Positions 30,990 through 37,439 of a DNA stretch of 37,439 bases are shown here, piece after piece. The stretch lies in the NCBI GenBank assembly GCA_019118245.1, contig DWZJ01000051.1, forward strand, positions 1-37,439, in the 5' to 3' direction. The stretch's first letter is position 1; each line of letters opens with the position of its first letter. The notes beneath the pieces are model-generated. The model searched no databases and had not been told where the DNA came from. It saw nothing but the letters and a program-made list of their open reading frames with translations. This DNA is from Candidatus Oscillibacter excrementigallinarum. GTDB taxonomy: Bacteria; Bacillota; Clostridia; Oscillospirales; Oscillospiraceae. The position numbers were made by a program, and so were the translations under genes.

Positions 30990-31820
30990 TCACTCCATGC
31001 TTCCCGCGTCGGTAGGCTCCACTTCTTCCGATGTGACGGGGGCGGCGAGAAAGCGGCCGGGGTCTGTCTCCAACGCCTGCTGAAGATCCAGCATATGCTC
31101 GCAGGTCACGACGGTGTGATCCACCGCCCGCTCCACATACGCGGGACTGGCGATCTGGGCCAGGTGGGCGTAGCCAACGCCCCGGGGGCAGGCGATCCGG
31201 TATTCCGCTTCGCCGGGCCCCTCCAGGATCACGCCCCATAAAACGCCGGTGAAGATCCGATGGGTCGCCACGGTGGCTCCATCGGGGAGCGTGGTTCTAT
31301 CCGCCGGGCCGTCGGCCTGATCCAGAGGAATCTCCACCGACACAGGGTCGGAGATCTCCAGATCCTGCACCAGCTCCCCCCGGGTGATCTCCACCGTGCC
31401 GGTGAGGTCGCCCGCCATGGAGCACCCGACAGGCACCTCCCAGAAGCAGACGCCCTTGAGGGGGCCGAAGGGTTTTGCGACCGTATAAGCGTGGGATTTG
31501 CCGCGCGCCCCCTCTTCGGTCTGGTTCCAGGCCGCCGCAGTCAGATTCGCCACCAGCTGGGAAATGCGGTCAAACTGCGCCGTTCCGTATTGCGCGACCG
31601 CCGCCTCCATCAGGAGCTCATAGGCCTCTGCCGTGTGATCCGAGAGGTCCGCCCCGAACATTTTTTCCACCATACGGACTTCCGCTTCGTATGTATCCAG
31701 GATCTCCCTGGCGGTCTCCGCGTCCAATGTGGGTTCGGTCTCGTAAAAACCGGGTGCGCAGCCCAGACAGCTGCTGACCAGGAGCAGCCATGCCGAAAAG
31801 ACCGTCCATTTCTTTTTCAC
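30990..31820 (-). CDS. Uncharacterised lipoprotein
   Basis: A 276-residue predicted lipoprotein. MKKKW is followed by a hydrophobic stretch and a lipobox VSSC (Cys18), with a second, weaker candidate LGC three residues later. The mature protein begins with an acidic helix-rich part (AREILDTYEAEVRMVEKMF, AYELLMEAAVAQYG), then changes to beta-rich sequence. I do not recognise the family. The ATG has an AGGAGGTG site. It has no same-strand partner close by: spoIIP, upstream, ends with its own terminator. Confidence 0.72.
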   Translation of the reverse strand: MKKKWTVFSAWLLLVSSCLGCAPGFYETEPTLDAETAREILDTYEAEVRMVEKMFGADLSDHTAEAYELLMEAAVAQYGTAQFDRISQLVANLTAAAWNQTEEGARGKSHAYTVAKPFGPLKGVCFWEVPVGCSMAGDLTGTVEITRGELVQDLEISDPVSVEIPLDQADGPADRTTLPDGATVATHRIFTGVLWGVILEGPGEAEYRIACPRGVGYAHLAQIASPAYVERAVDHTVVTCEHMLDLQQALETDPGRFLAAPVTSEEVEPTDAGSME

Positions 31821-32056
31821 GGGACACCTCCTGTCTCCGGATCTCCTCCCATGGGCATTTTCTGTACTTTATTTTATCCGGTCTTTTGATCAAAGTAAAT
31901 CACCCGTATGTGACAAATGGGCAATCACAGGTTGCGCGGGGACGGTTCTGGAAGAGCCCATTGCCCCTGCGCAGTTTTCCACAGCCATATCGAAAAACTC
32001 CCTGTCCCAGCGGACAGGGAGCGTTTCCACACAGGGTCATCCATCCCCAGCGGAGG
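31821..32056. other. Spacer with lipoprotein promoter region and spoIIP terminator
   Basis: Holds no gene. On the minus strand a TAAAAT (about 31873-31878) with TTTACT 17 bases before it is a plausible promoter for the lipoprotein. The spoIIP terminator lies in the other half. Confidence 0.4.
31993..32021 (-). terminator. Terminator of spoIIP
   Basis: CTCCCTGTCC (31998-32007) and GGACAGGGAG (32012-32021) form a 10-bp stem with a four-base loop; on the minus strand it is followed by TTTTT (31993-31997). Confidence 0.9.
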
Positions 32057-33220
32057 TCATTTCCCCATATCGATGAGATACTCCGCCATATTCTGGGCGA
32101 ACAGCCGCCCCGCCAGGGCCGCCTCCTCCGGGGAGTTGCCTGCCGCGCCCACCTCCACCAGCAGGGAGCCGGTGGTGGCGTGCTGGTTGTACCGGGAGTT
32201 CCGCAGCAGCAGGGGCCGCATCAGGGTTGGGTAGCTCTGGAGGAGGTCGTCCTGGAGCGCCACTGCCAGCTTCAGGTTCTCCATCCAGCGGTCATGGGGC
32301 AGGCCGCTGCCGTCGCTGCCCATCACCAGGGTCATCTGGGCGGCGGTGCCCACGCCCTCGATCTGGGAGACCACCTTGTACTGGTTGCCCTCTGCGTCCG
32401 CGATGGCGTCCCGGTGGACGTCCAGAATGAACCGGATGGAGGGATACTCCGCCAGATACGTCTCGATGGCCGCCAGGGCGTTGTTGTAGGCGTCGTTATA
32501 GGAGGCGTAGTCATACAGCGTCCGGTCGTGGAGGACGGAGATGCCTGCCTCCGTGAACACCTCCGCCATCTCGTCGCCCACCCCCACCACGTTGTAGCGG
32601 GAGTCCGTAGTGCGGTAGTTGCCGGACCAGACCACATCCGTGCCGGCAGGCGGGGTGTAGGCCTCGCTGCCATGGGTGTGGAGGATCAGGATCTGGGGCT
32701 CTCCGTCCGTCAGTCTTGCGTCAAAGGAGGCCGTCAGGTCCGACACGGACAGGGCGTGGTCCGTGGAGTTGGAGATATACACCCGCCCGCAGACCGTGTA
32801 GCCGCTGGGGTCCGTGGGCACCAGGGTCCGGGCCGGGACGCCGTTGTCCGTCTCCTCCGTGGTCTCCAGAGGCGTCTCCTCCACCGGCTCCGTGACGGTC
32901 TCCTCCCGGCCGTCCGCACCGGACTCCTCCGTCCGCTCGGTGGACCACAGCTCCGCCACCGCCGCCCGGGCGGACAGCAGAAGGGGCGATTCCCCCAGCG
33001 TCATCACCGCGGCAGGGGAGAGGCCGTCCTCCGCCCACAGGTCTCCCAGCTCCCACTTGAGAGCGGCCAGGGGAGAGGCCTCCCGCAGGGCGGCCCAGGC
33101 GGCGGCCGCGCTGTCGCTGCCGGCGGTGACCACGGCGGCCCAAAGGGTCCCCGCCGCCAGTCCGGCCGCCCCCAGACGCCGGACCAACCGCCCCAGGCGC
33201 CCGGATGATGGTTTCCTCAT
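32057..33220 (-). CDS. spoIIP: Stage II sporulation protein P
   Basis: SpoIIP is a peptidoglycan amidase/endopeptidase that, with SpoIID and SpoIIM, drives engulfment of the forespore. The 387-residue product starts with a basic segment and one membrane anchor (about residues 15-35), followed by an acidic Glu/Thr-rich linker (about 90-125). The catalytic domain carries ILHTHGSEAYTP with the metal-binding His and Glu, NVVGVGDEMAEVF, ILDVHRDA, and near the end NQHATTGSLLVEVGAAGNSPEE. The ATG at 33220 is chosen because an in-frame GTG at 33229 lies inside the AGAGGTGA ribosome binding site. A sporulation (sigma-E) promoter is expected but not identified. Confidence 0.94.
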   Translation of the reverse strand: MRKPSSGRLGRLVRRLGAAGLAAGTLWAAVVTAGSDSAAAAWAALREASPLAALKWELGDLWAEDGLSPAAVMTLGESPLLLSARAAVAELWSTERTEESGADGREETVTEPVEETPLETTEETDNGVPARTLVPTDPSGYTVCGRVYISNSTDHALSVSDLTASFDARLTDGEPQILILHTHGSEAYTPPAGTDVVWSGNYRTTDSRYNVVGVGDEMAEVFTEAGISVLHDRTLYDYASYNDAYNNALAAIETYLAEYPSIRFILDVHRDAIADAEGNQYKVVSQIEGVGTAAQMTLVMGSDGSGLPHDRWMENLKLAVALQDDLLQSYPTLMRPLLLRNSRYNQHATTGSLLVEVGAAGNSPEEAALAGRLFAQNMAEYLIDMGK

Positions 33221-33281
33221 ATTGCTCACCTCTGGGACAACCTTATGCGGCCAGGGGGAGAGATATGCCCGGACACGGCAA

Positions 33282-33305
33282 AGCGCGGGCGTAACCGCCC
33301 GCGCT
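33282..33305. terminator. GC hairpin between thioesterase and spoIIP
   Basis: AGCGCGGGCG (33282-33291) and CGCCCGCGCT (33296-33305) form a perfect 10-bp stem with loop TAAC. On the minus strand only TTT follows, so it is at best a weak terminator for the thioesterase gene. Confidence 0.5.
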
Positions 33306-33318
33306 GGAATGCATTCCC

Positions 33319-33765
33319 TTATTTCTCCGGGTTTGCCACCTTCTGGTCCATCAGCGCTTTGTCCACGCAGAAGAAGGTGAACTCTCCCGTGGCCAGCAGC
33401 TTGCCGTCCTCGCCCGTGATGTCCACGGCAGTCAGGACCGTAGATTTCCCCCGGTGGCGGACCCAGGCAGTGGCCCGGACCGTGCCACGGGACTGGTTCC
33501 GCAAAAAGTGGAGGGCGCTGGTCTGGGTGACATAATACCGTCCATCGCTGTGGGCCGCCGTGCCGGTGGCGTTGTCCGCCAGGGTGTAGATGGCGCCGCC
33601 GTGGATCATGCCGTAGGGGTTGCAGCTCTCCGGCCGGATGTCCAGCTTGAACACCGCCCGGTCCTTATCCACAGATTCCAGCTCGATGTGGTTGTGGAGC
33701 ATAAAGGCGTTTTTCCGCATCCTCTGCTCCGTATTCTGCCGAATCTGCTCCGTTGATTCTTCCAT
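33319..33765 (-). CDS. PaaI-type hotdog thioesterase
   Basis: A 148-residue single-domain hotdog protein. NPYGMIHGGAIYTLADNATGTAA is the conserved PaaI segment with the catalytic Asn-Gly-His-Gly environment and the Asp on the long helix; FLRNQSRGTVRATAWVRHRGKSTVL forms the later strands. Such enzymes hydrolyse acyl- or phenylacetyl-CoA thioesters, as tetramers in the cytosol. The substrate is unknown. The ATG at 33765 lies 8 bases after AAAGGA; another in-frame ATG at 33783 has no good site. No operon partner is obvious; spoIIP downstream is probably transcribed separately. Confidence 0.9.
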   Translation of the reverse strand: MEESTEQIRQNTEQRMRKNAFMLHNHIELESVDKDRAVFKLDIRPESCNPYGMIHGGAIYTLADNATGTAAHSDGRYYVTQTSALHFLRNQSRGTVRATAWVRHRGKSTVLTAVDITGEDGKLLATGEFTFFCVDKALMDQKVANPEK

Positions 33766-33783
33766 TGTCCAGTTCCTTTCCAT

Positions 33784-33961
33784 TTTTCACAAGTTGTCTC
33801 TATTTTATCGGATGGCGGAAATTTGTCAAGAGAGCGAAAGATGTGTTCCGCCGGAGGCGGAACGATTTGAATTCGTCCGGCTTCGCCGGACACCACAACT
33901 CCTAATTCTTAATTCCTAACTCCTAACTGCTCTTCACTCTCCACTCTCAACTCTTCACTCT
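33784..33961. repeat. Hairpin pair and heptad-like repeat tract
   Basis: Two triloop hairpins, GTTCCGCC/GGCGGAAC (33845-33863, loop GGA) and GTCCGGC/GCCGGAC (33875-33891, loop TTC), are followed at 33897-33961 by a degenerate pyrimidine-rich tract in two blocks: variants of CCTAACT/CCTAATT, then variants of CTCTTCA/CTCTCCA/CTCTCAA. The period is about seven bases. On the minus strand this is a purine-rich heptad tract of the type seen as intergenic short repeats in other genomes. No gene is present. Confidence 0.6.
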
Positions 33962-33991
33962 AAAAAAGAGGCGCTTGCGCGCCTCTTTTTT
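33962..33991. terminator. Terminator beyond the displaced nadE tail
   Basis: AAAAAAGAGGCGC (33962-33974) and GCGCCTCTTTTTT (33979-33991) form a perfect 13-bp stem. The stop codon of the displaced nadE tail (33990-33992) overlaps it, so this was probably the native nadE terminator. Confidence 0.9.
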
Positions 33992-34061
33992 ATTCCAGCG
34001 TCTCCAGTTCTGCCATCCACAATGCGGCGCTTGCGTCCGACGGCATCCGCCGCGTCGTCGC
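33990..34061 (-). pseudogene. Displaced second copy of the nadE 3' end
   Basis: Read on the minus strand, this encodes [20 protein letters not shown] and TAA. The working nadE gene ends [19 protein letters not shown] and TGA, 197 bp away. The DNA differs at several places, mostly at third codon positions, with one Ile-to-Met change. The upstream part of the gene is absent, so it is a remnant of about 70 bp rather than a gene. Confidence 0.85.
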
Positions 34062-34186
34062 AAAGTCCGCTTTCCTCCGCTTCCGCCTTCGGCAAAAGCT
34101 CCGGACGCTCCCTTGCTCCTCCTTTCCCCACAAAATCTTCGATTTTGCGGGGACCCCATTGAGGCGACTGGCTCATTCGTTTCAAA
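34062..34186. repeat. Hairpin-rich spacer between the two nadE tails
   Basis: About 125 bases with GCC/GGC around TTC, and a 12-bp stem CCCCACAAAATC/GATTTTGCGGGG (one A-C mismatch, loop TTC) at about 34127-34153, then ACCCCATTGAGG. The analogous spacer at rnhA has GCCCCGC/GCGGGGC followed by CCCTCAAGGG, a loosely similar module. No coding content. Confidence 0.55.
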
Positions 34187-36112
34187 TCACTCCAGCGTCT
34201 CCAATTCCGCTATCCACAATGCGGCGCTTGCGTCCGACGGCATCCGCCAGTCGCCGCGGGGGGAGAGGGCCACGGTGCCCACCTTGGGGCCGTCCGGCAG
34301 GCAGCTGCGCTTGAACTGCTGGGAGAAGAACCGCCGGTAGAAGGTCTTGAGCCACTTCAAAATCACGTCCCGGCTGTAGGTCTTGCCCAGGGCGTACACC
34401 GCCAGGCGGTAGATCTTCCGTGGCGGGAAGCCCCAGCGGAGCAGGTAGTACAGGAAGAAGTCGTGGAGCTCATAGGGCCCCACCAGGTCCTCCGTCCGCT
34501 GGCTGATCTCCCCCTGGACGGCGGGCAGCAGCTCCGGGGATACGGGGGTGTCCAGAATGTCCTCCAGCACGTCGTGGAGGGCCTGGTCCTTCTTTGCGTT
34601 GTCCCGGGCCAGATAGGCCACCAGATGCCGCACCAAGGTCTTGGGAATAGAGGCGTTGACGGCGTAGTTGCTCATGTGGTCACCGTTGTAGGTGCACCAG
34701 CCCAGGGCCAGCTCGCTGAGGTCGCCGGTGCCGATCACCAGGCCGCCGGTCTGGTTGGCGATGTCCATCAGCACCTGGGTCCGCTCCCGGGCCTGACCGT
34801 TTTCAAAGGTGACGTCGTGGTTCTCCATGCTCTGGCCGATGTCGGCGAAGTGGCGGCGCACCGCCTGGGAGATGTCCACCACCTTCAGCGTGGCGCCCAT
34901 CCGCTCCGCCAGCAGCTCCGCGTTGGAGCGGGTCCGGGCGGTGGTGCCGAAGCAGGGCATGGTGACGGCGATGATGTCGCTGGCGGGCCGGTTCAGCATC
35001 CCCATGGCCAGGGCCGTGATCAGCAGGGCCAGGGTGGAGTCCAGACCGCCGGAGAGGCCCACCACAGCCGTCTTGGCACCGGTGTGCTCCAGGCGCTTTT
35101 TCAGGCCCAGGGAGGCGATCCGCAGGATCTCCTCACACCGCTCCGCCCGGCCGGCATCATCCTCCGGCACGAAGGGGGAGGGGGAGACGTACCGGGTCAG
35201 CCGGGTCTCCTCCACCGGCAGGGAGAAGGAGACCCGCCAGATCTCCGGCGGCTCCTTGCCGAAGGTGAAGGTATTGGTCCTGCGGCGGTCGTAGGCCAGC
35301 CGGTCCACGTCGATCTCACTGACCGTGAGGCCAGTGGCGAACCGGCGCTCCGCCAGCAGGGTGCCGTTTTCCGCAATCAGGTTGTGCCCGGTAAAGACCA
35401 CATCTGTGGTGGACTCTCCTTCGCCGGCGTCTGCGTACACATAGCCGCACATCAGCCGGGCAGACTGGCCTGTCACCAGGGCACGGCGGTAGTCCGCCTT
35501 GCCCACCAGCTCGTTGGAGGCGGAGAGGTTCAAGATCACGGTGGCACCCTTCCGGGCCAGTTCCACGGAGGGCGGCGCCGGGGCCCACAGATCCTCGCAG
35601 ATCTCCACGCCGACGACGAGGTTGGGCATGGTGTCGCAGGCAAAAGTCTGGTTCGTACAGAGGCTCACATGCTGTCCGCACAGCTCGATCCCATGCTCCA
35701 CGCCGCTGCCGGAGGCGAACCACCGCTGCTCATAGAACTCCCCGTAATTGGGCAGATAGGTCTTGGGGACCAGCCCCAAGATTTCTCCTTTTTGTATAAC
35801 AGCTGCGCAGTTATACAATTTGTTGTCCCATTTGTCCCACACGGGCAGTCCCAGGGCCGTCACGATGTCCAAATTCCGAGTGGCCTCCAGGACCGTTTGA
35901 AGGCCCTCCTCGGCTCCCCGCAGCAGGGTGTCCTGCAAAAAGAGATCGCCGCAGGTATAGCCGGTGAGGCACAGCTCAGGGAGCGCCAGGATCTTGACGC
36001 CCTGCTTGTCTGCCTCCCGCATCAGCGTAAAGATCTGCTCCGCATTGTAGCGGCAGTCCGCCACCCGGATCTTGGGGGTGCCGGCGGCCACGGAGATAAA
36101 ACCGTCTCTCAT
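34187..36112 (-). CDS. nadE: Glutamine-dependent NAD+ synthetase
   Basis: A 641-residue two-domain enzyme that makes NAD+ from deamido-NAD+ using glutamine nitrogen. The N-terminal nitrilase-type glutaminase domain has the Glu47 ([11 protein letters not shown]), Lys117 ([15 protein letters not shown]) and Cys172 ([10 protein letters not shown]) triad. The synthetase domain has the ATP pyrophosphatase loop SGGLDS at 354-359 and the C-terminal [13 protein letters not shown] segment. The length is normal for the long form. The ATG at 36112 follows AAGGAGGCG. Its last ~70 bp occur a second time 197 bp downstream next to what looks like the native terminator, so the present 3' end may have been acquired. 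Confidence 0.96.
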   Translation of the reverse strand: MRDGFISVAAGTPKIRVADCRYNAEQIFTLMREADKQGVKILALPELCLTGYTCGDLFLQDTLLRGAEEGLQTVLEATRNLDIVTALGLPVWDKWDNKLYNCAAVIQKGEILGLVPKTYLPNYGEFYEQRWFASGSGVEHGIELCGQHVSLCTNQTFACDTMPNLVVGVEICEDLWAPAPPSVELARKGATVILNLSASNELVGKADYRRALVTGQSARLMCGYVYADAGEGESTTDVVFTGHNLIAENGTLLAERRFATGLTVSEIDVDRLAYDRRRTNTFTFGKEPPEIWRVSFSLPVEETRLTRYVSPSPFVPEDDAGRAERCEEILRIASLGLKKRLEHTGAKTAVVGLSGGLDSTLALLITALAMGMLNRPASDIIAVTMPCFGTTARTRSNAELLAERMGATLKVVDISQAVRRHFADIGQSMENHDVTFENGQARERTQVLMDIANQTGGLVIGTGDLSELALGWCTYNGDHMSNYAVNASIPKTLVRHLVAYLARDNAKKDQALHDVLEDILDTPVSPELLPAVQGEISQRTEDLVGPYELHDFFLYYLLRWGFPPRKIYRLAVYALGKTYSRDVILKWLKTFYRRFFSQQFKRSCLPDGPKVGTVALSPRGDWRMPSDASAALWIAELETLE

Positions 36113-36460
36113 CTTGAAACGCCTCCTTGATGGAAAAACCTGTATGCCTTATTCTACACCCCGCCGCCCGGATTTACAAGAAAGGCGCTTGCTTTTTTAC
36201 AGGCGGTTGGCATCCTTGCCGAAAACACACAAAGGACCGCCGATGGCGGTCCTTTGTGCTGTGTGTGTTTTTAGGAGGGAGAAAACGCATCGGGTTTGGG
36301 AGGACCCTTTGCTTGATTATAAGATACCCGATATTTTTTTCTAAATTATGTTTTTCTTATGAACAGATTGTAAATGATTCCTTCTGTTCAGGTAAATTTT
36401 TAGAAAAAGTTGTCTCATTCTGGAAATTTACCAAGCTCCCTCCGTTTTCAGGGCTTAAAC
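36113..36460. other. Spacer between nadE and the displaced rnhA tail
   Basis: No gene. Besides the terminator at 36223-36269 it is AT-rich from about 36310. It holds a TATAAT on the minus strand (about 36316-36321) without a clear -35, the palindromic motif TGAACAG (36360-36366)/CTGTTCA (36384-36390), and a distant inverted repeat GGTAAATTT (36391-36399)/AAATTTACC (36424-36432). Confidence 0.45.
36223..36269. terminator. Terminator downstream of rnhA
   Basis: AAAGGACCGCC (36231-36241) and GGCGGTCCTTT (36245-36255) form a perfect 11-bp stem with loop GAT; outside it AACACAC and GTGTGTT can extend the stem past a bulge. It separates the rnhA region from nadE on the minus strand. Confidence 0.85.
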
Positions 36461-36523
36461 TTCTGGCTCTCTGCCACCGAAAGCTCGTCGCAGCGGTTGT
36501 TATACGCATTCTCCGCATGGTTC
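36448..36523 (-). pseudogene. Displaced second copy of the rnhA 3' end
   Basis: On the minus strand this reads [20 protein letters not shown], then FKP and a TGA stop. The working rnhA ends [20 protein letters not shown], then YK and TAA, 223 bp away. About 58 bases are nearly identical, with changes that still give a plausible C-terminus. The rest of the gene is missing. Confidence 0.85.
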
Positions 36524-36673
36524 CCCATCCGGTTTTGCCGGACGGGGGCCCCTCATTTGATTTTGCTCGGCGGAACTGAATTCCACCTCCCCAAGGTTTT
36601 GCCTGTGGCAAAACGCTTGTACGGCGCAGGCGCCGCCCCGCTTTGCGGGGCCCCTCAAGGGCCACGCTTCCGC
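36524..36673. repeat. Hairpin-rich spacer between the two rnhA tails
   Basis: About 150 bases containing TCCGG/CCGGA around TTTTG, GTTTTGCC/GGCAAAAC (loop TGT), GGCGC/GCGCC and GCCCCGC/GCGGGGC (loop TTT) followed by CCCTCAAGGG. No coding content. The pattern of short triloop hairpins resembles the spacer between the nadE tails. Confidence 0.55.
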
Positions 36674-37111
36674 TTATTTGTATTTCTGGCTCTCTGCCAC
36701 CGCCAGCTCGTCGCAGCGGTTGTTATACGCATTCTCTGCATGGCCCTTGACCCAGTGGTAGCGGAGGGAGTGGACCTCCGTCAGGGCCAGCAGGCGGTCC
36801 CACAGGTCCGGGTTCAGAGCGGGCTTCTTGTCGGCCTTTTTCCATCCCCGGGCCTTCCAGCCCTTGGCCCAGCCTTTTTCCAGGCCGTCGATGACGTATT
36901 TGGAATCGGACCACAGGTCCACGATGCAGGGCTCCTTCAAAAGGGACAGGGCCTCGATCACGGCGGTGAGTTCCATCCGGTTGTTGGTGGTGTTGGCCTC
37001 GCCGCCGGAGAGCTCCCGCTTGTGGGGGCCGTACATCAAAATGGCGCCCCAGCCGCCGGGTCCGGGGTTGCCGGAGCAGGCGCCGTCGGTGTATATGGTG
37101 ACTGTTTTCAT
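36674..37111 (-). CDS. rnhA: Ribonuclease HI
   Basis: A 145-residue RNase HI, which cuts the RNA strand of RNA-DNA hybrids. The four acidic residues are present: Asp9 ([12 protein letters not shown]), Glu47 ([12 protein letters not shown]), Asp69 (LWSDSKYV) and Asp134 (NNRCDELA), with His124 in WVKGHAEN. The basic handle region [17 protein letters not shown] is also there. The ATG at 37111 has an AAAGGAG site. The same frame stays open upstream to a GTG at 37318 with its own ribosome binding site and a hydrophobic N-terminus, so a longer membrane-bound form is possible. A diverged copy of the last ~58 bp lies downstream. Confidence 0.95.
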   Translation of the reverse strand: MKTVTIYTDGACSGNPGPGGWGAILMYGPHKRELSGGEANTTNNRMELTAVIEALSLLKEPCIVDLWSDSKYVIDGLEKGWAKGWKARGWKKADKKPALNPDLWDRLLALTEVHSLRYHWVKGHAENAYNNRCDELAVAESQKYK

Positions 37112-37318
37112 GGTTCTCCTTTTCAACAGGCGTCTGCCTGACAATGCTTGTTTTCCCAGAGCGATGATGTTCTCCTGGTTGTCGTATATGTCTTCCCAGG
37201 CGCGATTTTTCCACATCCACCTTCGCCCATATCGTACTGTCATGATACAACAAACAACTGTGAAATACAACAGAAAGACGCCCACCGGGAAAAGCACGAC
37301 AATTCGGAGAATTTTCAC
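37112..37318 (-). CDS. Possible small membrane protein or N-terminal extension of RNase HI
   Basis: From a GTG at 37318, preceded by GAGGTGG at a suitable distance, 69 codons run in frame into rnhA without a stop. Residues about 4-28 ([22 protein letters not shown]) form a clear membrane span followed by a basic segment and an acidic stretch [10 protein letters not shown]. It may be the N-terminus of a 214-residue membrane-anchored RNase HI, or the remains of a separate small gene that has lost its stop. Both possibilities are inference; the open frame could also be chance. Confidence 0.4.
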
Positions 37319-37338
37319 AATACCACCTCATAGGTAGC

Positions 37339-37380
37339 ATTGTAACACAATTTATTTTATTTTACACACTATTAGTGTGT
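37339..37380 (-). promoter_or_regulatory. Promoter with palindromic operator
   Basis: On the minus strand a TACAAT (37339-37344) is preceded by a near-perfect 17-base palindrome, ACACACTA T TAGTGTGT (37364-37380), which covers the -35 position. This placement and the GTGT...ACAC form resemble GntR-family (YtrA-like) operators. The start of the small membrane reading frame is about 20 bases downstream of the -10. Confidence 0.5.
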
Positions 37381-37439
37381 ATTTGCACTTTTTCAGTTTG
37401 CTAACTTTTTATTGGCACCTGGTTAAAATATCTATAGAG

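Noticed and set aside
33664-33672. Perfect DnaA box TTATCCACA
   Set aside because: A single copy inside the thioesterase coding sequence, with no AT-rich region or dnaA/dnaN genes; chance occurrence is sufficient.
33955-34185. 76-residue open frame on the minus strand between nadE and its displaced tail
   Set aside because: It starts within the nadE stop region and runs through hairpins in a frame different from that of the displaced tail; its basic, low-complexity product matches nothing.
1-37439. CRISPR array, prophage, insertion sequence or tRNA genes
   Set aside because: No regularly spaced repeats, no transposase or integrase-like protein and no tRNA cloverleaf could be found by reading; short divergent tRNA-like genes might still be missed by eye.

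Overview
The window looks like a chromosomal segment from a high-GC, spore-forming, anaerobic Firmicute of the Oscillospiraceae type (Flavonifractor/Oscillibacter-like). That placement is inference. It rests on GC-rich coding with strong AGGAGG ribosome binding sites, the spore genes gpr and spoIIP, a sepF-divIVA division cluster, a group B-type [FeFe] hydrogenase, and several cytosolic Fe-S proteins. No rRNA, tRNA, CRISPR array, transposase or phage gene was seen. Most content is conserved housekeeping DNA. The unusual material is mostly in the intergenic regions.

Layout. 1-5.9 kb (+): miaA-hfq, a densely folded 287-bp spacer, then an HlyD-like membrane adaptor, a YggS-type PLP protein, sepF, divIVA and a HAD phosphatase. 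6-10.9 kb (-): metG, a DUF4177 protein, a lipoprotein, a TatD DNase and an Fe-S aldo/keto reductase, interrupted by two copies of a composite hairpin repeat in opposite orientations. 11.1-12.8 kb (+): a membrane-bound XRE regulator and exodeoxyribonuclease III; the latter is flanked by two copies of another hairpin repeat. 12.9-13.8 kb (-): gpr. 14.0-17.9 kb (+): rpsT, a second TatD, a lipoprotein, a TatD-linked radical SAM protein, then rpsF-ssb-rpsR behind a recognisable S6:S18 leader hairpin. 18-18.9 kb (+): an AEC transporter. 19-20.5 kb (-): the hydrogenase. 20.9-30.7 kb (+): a Gld-type ABC exporter (ATPase, permease, GldG-like, DUF4340) followed by two OmpR-type two-component systems. 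31-37.3 kb (-): a lipoprotein, spoIIP, a hotdog thioesterase, glutamine-dependent NAD synthetase, and ribonuclease HI.

The most striking observation is that two unrelated genes, nadE and rnhA, each have a second, diverged copy of their last ~60-70 bp lying 197-223 bp downstream, still readable as a C-terminus with its own stop codon. The two spacers are different but both are hairpin-rich. At nadE the apparent native terminator follows the distal copy. This suggests small elements that insert at gene 3' ends and bring a replacement tail. Other points worth checking are repeat families with compensatory stem changes, a possible membrane-anchored form of RNase HI behind a palindromic operator, AT-rich patches inside two GC-rich membrane-protein genes, and a folded spacer after hfq with two mutually exclusive pairings.
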